Source: Xylaria sp. FL1777
Taxonomy: Eukaryota; Ascomycota; Sordariomycetes; Xylariales; Xylariaceae
Assembly (NCBI GenBank): GCA_022578965.1
Contig: MU400674.1
Location: 1-64,000, forward strand
DNA length: 64,000 bases
Direction: 5' to 3'
The translations under genes were made by a program, and so were the position numbers. Positions 59,760 to 64,000 of this stretch are shown in pieces (positions within the stretch are counted from its first letter, which is position 1; each line of letters starts with the position of its first letter). Below the pieces are notes generated by a model. It did no database searches, was not told the origin of the DNA, and worked only from the letters and a program-made list of their open reading frames with translations.

Positions 59760-61330
59760 TCGGAGTTAATTGTGCACCACATAAAACGACCATAGAAGTG
59801 ATGATATCGTGTAGATAGAATTCAGAGCTAGAATTTGTGGTGGAAAGAATGAAGGATGTGGCAACCGAAATATAAACAAACAGCGTACATTAACACATTC
59901 ACAATTAAGCGACTATTATTATATTTATTACTATTTAACTATCGTCTAAAAAAGAGCGTTATTACATAGAGGCTTTACATGTGCTGGTATATATACAACG
60001 TAGTATTAAAAGCCCAATCCGGTAGCCACTTTTGTGCATTAGGTTTATTTTCTTAAAACCGTTAGCTAGGGGGGCCTACGCCACTTTGCTTTCATTATAG
60101 ACTACCTACCTCGGTACTAATCCTATCACGATGTCTACTATTTTCAGACCAAACCTTCCCGGCCCCCCTTTTCCTCCTTTCCACCCCTTTTATTCCCTTG
60201 TAAACCTGCGATCGCTATAGTTGCGACTGATGGAATTTTAGCAGGCTTAACACTGCTAAACATTAGCAAATAGACATTTCCAACAGCTTAAAAACCTTAC
60301 TGATACATATATGCATTAACATGTAAAATTTGGTAATAGGGGCTATATTATATATACCTTGCTAGGGGAGAGGTTCATGAGCGAGCATAATATTTTATTA
60401 CAGCTAGAAACACACCCCTACCACAGTAACGCTATGGAATATAAGTGCTTGTATAACTTGTCACCATTGTCAAACTATGTAATAGCCCTAGCACTCCTTT
60501 AACTACCGGTAGTAATCACATCTGCAACTTTAGAAGCGAGTAACTTTCTAGCTGCTAGCGATGATTCTACTCTCTAGATAATTGTTGGTGCAGCTAACAA
60601 GGTCATTATTTTAAAAGCTGCTAGTTTTCCGAGCGGAATATGGAAGTTGATTTCTCGCCCGAACAATTTCGGGCTGACTAACCCAGCATCTCTAGTAATA
60701 CACATAATAGACTTACGTAACGTCTATAGGGAATTAATCCCTCACCCACCCACGAATATAGGCAGGTCCATCAATCATAAATGTCTGTAGATATGTATAC
60801 TTAGCATATGCAGTGGAATTGTAACAGTGATGATGAAGGGGTTAAAAAGTCTTACAATAGGATTCAGTGGAGAAAAGCTCCTCCATATAAATTACCAAGG
60901 ATAGATATTCCTGTGAGAAAACTTTCAGCAGAGACATGCAACACACGACCAAGAGACCAAACAATCGATACAGCAACACCATCTGCTTCCATTATAACGT
61001 ACACACCCTGTGATATGGTTCATATCTGATAACGGAGGAATTACTGAGGGCGCCTCTTTTAGTACAGATTTTAGTGAGTAGTTTTGTGAGAGGTTGGTCT
61101 CAAACACAAATAAAAGGGTGGAAAAGGTCACCAAATATGTAACAATAGTTATTCTTACTGGAAAACCACAGCAAGTACCCGTTATATTCAGCATAGCCGG
61201 TATCCGTGATTCGTGGTGCTCAGGGAAAAAGCGTCTAAAAATACCATGTCAGCTAAAAAGCTGGTACGCAAAACCGACGTACTTACACGTAATAGATATA
61301 GTGTTCTCCACGAGTTACCCGGGTATATAA
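59760..61330. other. Intergenic transition to AT-rich isochore
   Basis: No gene recognised. Short ORFs (for example 60808-61029) have no family match. A+T rises towards 61330. Confidence 0.6.
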
Positions 61331-64000
61331 GCATGGTAGATTAATTAATAGATGCTTTTGTTAAAATAAGTGGATATAGTACACTTTATACCCTTGGGCT
61401 ATATATATCACTTATTTCCTTTGTTTTTTAAGTTACTTTTTTTATTTTTAGTTATTTTAAATACACTACTTTACTTGCTATATTATATATTTTTTTATAC
61501 CTTTAATAAGTTATAAGCTTAAAATAGCTTACTTGTATTATTTTTAACTAAAATACTACTATAAGCGCTTTTTACGCTATTATTACTATTATTACTATTT
61601 ACTTTAATTTTTTATGAGCTATTTTTTTGACTTTTTATTACTTAAGTAAAAACAAAAAAAAAAAAAAAACAAGGCTTTTTAGCTATATAATTATAAAGCT
61701 TTTTAGCTACATAATTATAGCTTTATTTAAGTTTAAGTGCTTAAGCTATTTAATTTTTAAAAGTAAGCTATTATAAGCTATAAGCTTAAGTAATAAGCTA
61801 CTTATTATACTTATTATAAAAAGAAAATTTTTACTTAAAATAAAACTTTATATAAACTTTATTTTAGGTGCTTTAAACTAAAAATATAAAATAGTAAGCT
61901 ATGTTTACTGCAAGCTATAACTTATTTTCTTTAAAGGCCCGTGCAAATGTATTTATAGGTTTAAGGCTTGCGTTTTATATATTTTAGTTTAAAAAACCTT
62001 TATTAATTTTTAAGCTAAAGTTTACTTTATATATATATGTATACTACTTATACCTATAAATTATTTATTAATAAACTTTAAAAAAGATAATTATAATATT
62101 GCTTAAAGCTTTTTATAATAATGCTTATATTTAGCGTTAACTTTATAATTAAAATACTTTATTATATTATAGTGTTTTAAGTTTAAACGGTTAAAAGTTA
62201 AGCTTTATTTTTAATTTATTAACTAGTATTATTTTTTTACTTTATTATAAAACTATAAATTTTTAACGATTTTAGTTTTAGCTTAATTAATAGTTGCTTT
62301 TTAAAAAAACTAATAGCTTTAAAACTTTTAAAATTTATTAAAAAACTTAACAAACTAAATAAACTAGCTAATAATGTAATATTAAAGCATTTACTTAATA
62401 ATTATATTTAGTATTTTATGTAGCATATTTTGCTATAATTAAAACATAACTAATAGTATATATTAAAATATAACTTTATATAAGCTATTATTAATATTAT
62501 TTTAAATTATTGTTAATTTAACAAATTATATAAGTTTAAGCTTAAAGCTAAACAAATTAAGTTAATTTAACATATAATATTTTATTATAGTAATACTATA
62601 TTAGTAATTTAATGTTACGAAATAAGCTAACTAAGCTAGTTAAAAAACCAAGTGTAAAGAAATGTCATAATTAGGCTACTTAAGTACTTTAGCACATATT
62701 ATAGGTTACATGTATATATAGGATATCTTTTTTATACCCATTTTATGGAAGTTTCCTTTTTTTTTTAAGCTTTAGTTTTATTAAATACTTATTATAAAAC
62801 TAAAGATATATTAACTATTATATTTAACCTTTAATGCTTTATACTTTCTGTAATAATTTTAAAGCTTTTTAAAATAAAGTTATTTATAATACTTTGTTAT
62901 ATTATAAAATAGCTAAATATTAATTAACTATATAAGCTAGTGCTATTTTTAATAGCTTTTTTTTAAAACAAACTTTAATAATAAACTAAAAATAAACTTA
63001 GCATAAATTATTTTTAGAACTAGGCTTAAGCAAATAATAATTATTTAGTGCTTTAAGTGCTAATACTTAACTGTTATAAACATAGATTGCATAGCTTTTA
63101 GCTAAAATTAAAGAGCTAAAGCAACAAGTTATATAATAAAAAAATAAAAGCAAACAAGTTGTTTTAAAATTAAAAATAGCTTGTATTACTTTTATTTTAT
63201 AATTAAGTAAACAAAAGAACTAAAGAACAACATTTTTAGAAAAACAAAAAAACTTTTTAAACTTTAAAAAACGATTTTATAACTTAAGTTAAAAATAAAA
63301 ACATAAAAATTCTAGTAATAATAATAATTTTTTATTTTCTAGCTTTAATAAAAAGCATAATTAAAAAAAACCTAAATATTAATTACATTAAAATTGCTTA
63401 TATTATTATTAGTGCTACTTATTTAAAAATGCTAATTTTAATTAACTATTAAAGTTTAATTATAACTTTTTTAGCATAGAATTTATTTATTAATGCTAGC
63501 TAAAGTAAGTAAAAAAACTTTAAACTATTTTTAAAAAAGCTAATTAGAAATTTTATTGCAATAAAAACAAGATTTTATATACGTATAATAATATAAACTA
63601 AAACTATAAAAATGTTTATTAATTAGCATTGCAAAAGTTATTAACTTTAGAAAAAAAATAATTTAAAACTAACTAAAAAGTATTTTTAAATTAAACTAAA
63701 ACTTTGCTTAAGCAGTTTGCTTTTTTATAAGCTAACATAAACATATAATTAAAACAAGCAAATTAATAAGCTAACTAGAACTTAAAACTATTTAATTAAT
63801 ATTTTGCTAGCATTAAACTTTAAAATATTTACTAAAATAAAAGCAAAAAAGCTTTATTATATTACTAAAAACTAAGTATACTACTTTAATAAAAGCTAAT
63901 AAACTATTATAACTTATTGCTAATTATATAAGCTAATATAATTAATGTTATATAATAACGCTAAAAACTAATAACTAAAAAACAACGCTTAAACTATAAT
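61331..64000. other. AT-rich isochore, right end
   Basis: Nearly pure A/T with AAGCTT/TTAAGC-like words and almost no CpG, and no reading frame above background. It has the same character as the left end, so the gene block sits between two RIP-type isochores. No TTAGGG telomere repeats are visible. Confidence 0.85.

Noticed and set aside
1..64000. tRNA, rRNA, CRISPR or telomere repeats
   Set aside because: I looked for tRNA TTCRA-type arms, 5S-like starts, regularly spaced repeats and TTAGGG arrays and saw none convincing. A tRNAscan-SE run would settle the tRNA point.

Overview
The window is nuclear DNA of a filamentous ascomycete (Pezizomycotina). The signs are short GT-AG introns throughout, a Grg1/CCG-1-type stress gene, a DUF6594 membrane protein, an EXPERA/EBP-domain protein, a fungal Telo_bind protein, and a highly reducing polyketide synthase (HR-PKS) cluster. 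Both ends (about 1-1530 and 61330-64000) are extremely AT-rich, gene-free and almost without CpG, as expected of RIP-mutated isochores. I cannot assign a genus.

Left part (1.5-26 kb), mostly housekeeping-type genes: an intron-rich adenylosuccinate lyase-like gene with a damaged centre (minus, 1987-5388), a polyglutamine protein of unknown function (plus), an unknown 183-aa protein (minus), a complete seven-exon beta-tubulin paralogue with alanine at position 198 (plus, 8710-10481), a FluG/glutamine-synthetase-like enzyme (plus), a 187-bp MITE, an EBP-family protein (minus), a Grg1 homologue (minus), a 1508-aa telomere-binding-type protein (minus) and a DUF6594 protein (minus).

Middle part (26-36 kb): about 10 kb in which I recognise no gene. 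It holds an inverted-repeat pair and simple repeats.

Right part (36-60 kb): a biosynthetic gene cluster. An HR-PKS (KS-AT-DH-MT-ER-KR-ACP, minus) is transcribed divergently from a secreted, probably bicovalent FAD oxidase (plus). Then follow an SDR (plus), a CmcJ/NvfI/AsaB-type non-heme-iron oxygenase-like protein (plus), a monocarboxylate-type MFS transporter (minus), a cytochrome P450 (plus), a crotonase-fold protein with a signal peptide (minus) and a DHA1-type MFS exporter (plus). The PKS should make a reduced, C-methylated chain. The FAD oxidase, SDR, oxygenase-like protein and P450 are the likely tailoring enzymes, and the two MFS proteins the likely transporters. No cluster transcription factor, thioesterase or dedicated releasing enzyme is visible, and the right end abuts the AT-rich isochore.

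The points most worth checking are the beta-tubulin with the benzimidazole-resistance residue, the adenylosuccinate lyase copy with tiny exons and lost active-site segments, the secreted crotonase, and the oxygenase whose HxD motif appears to lack its aspartate.
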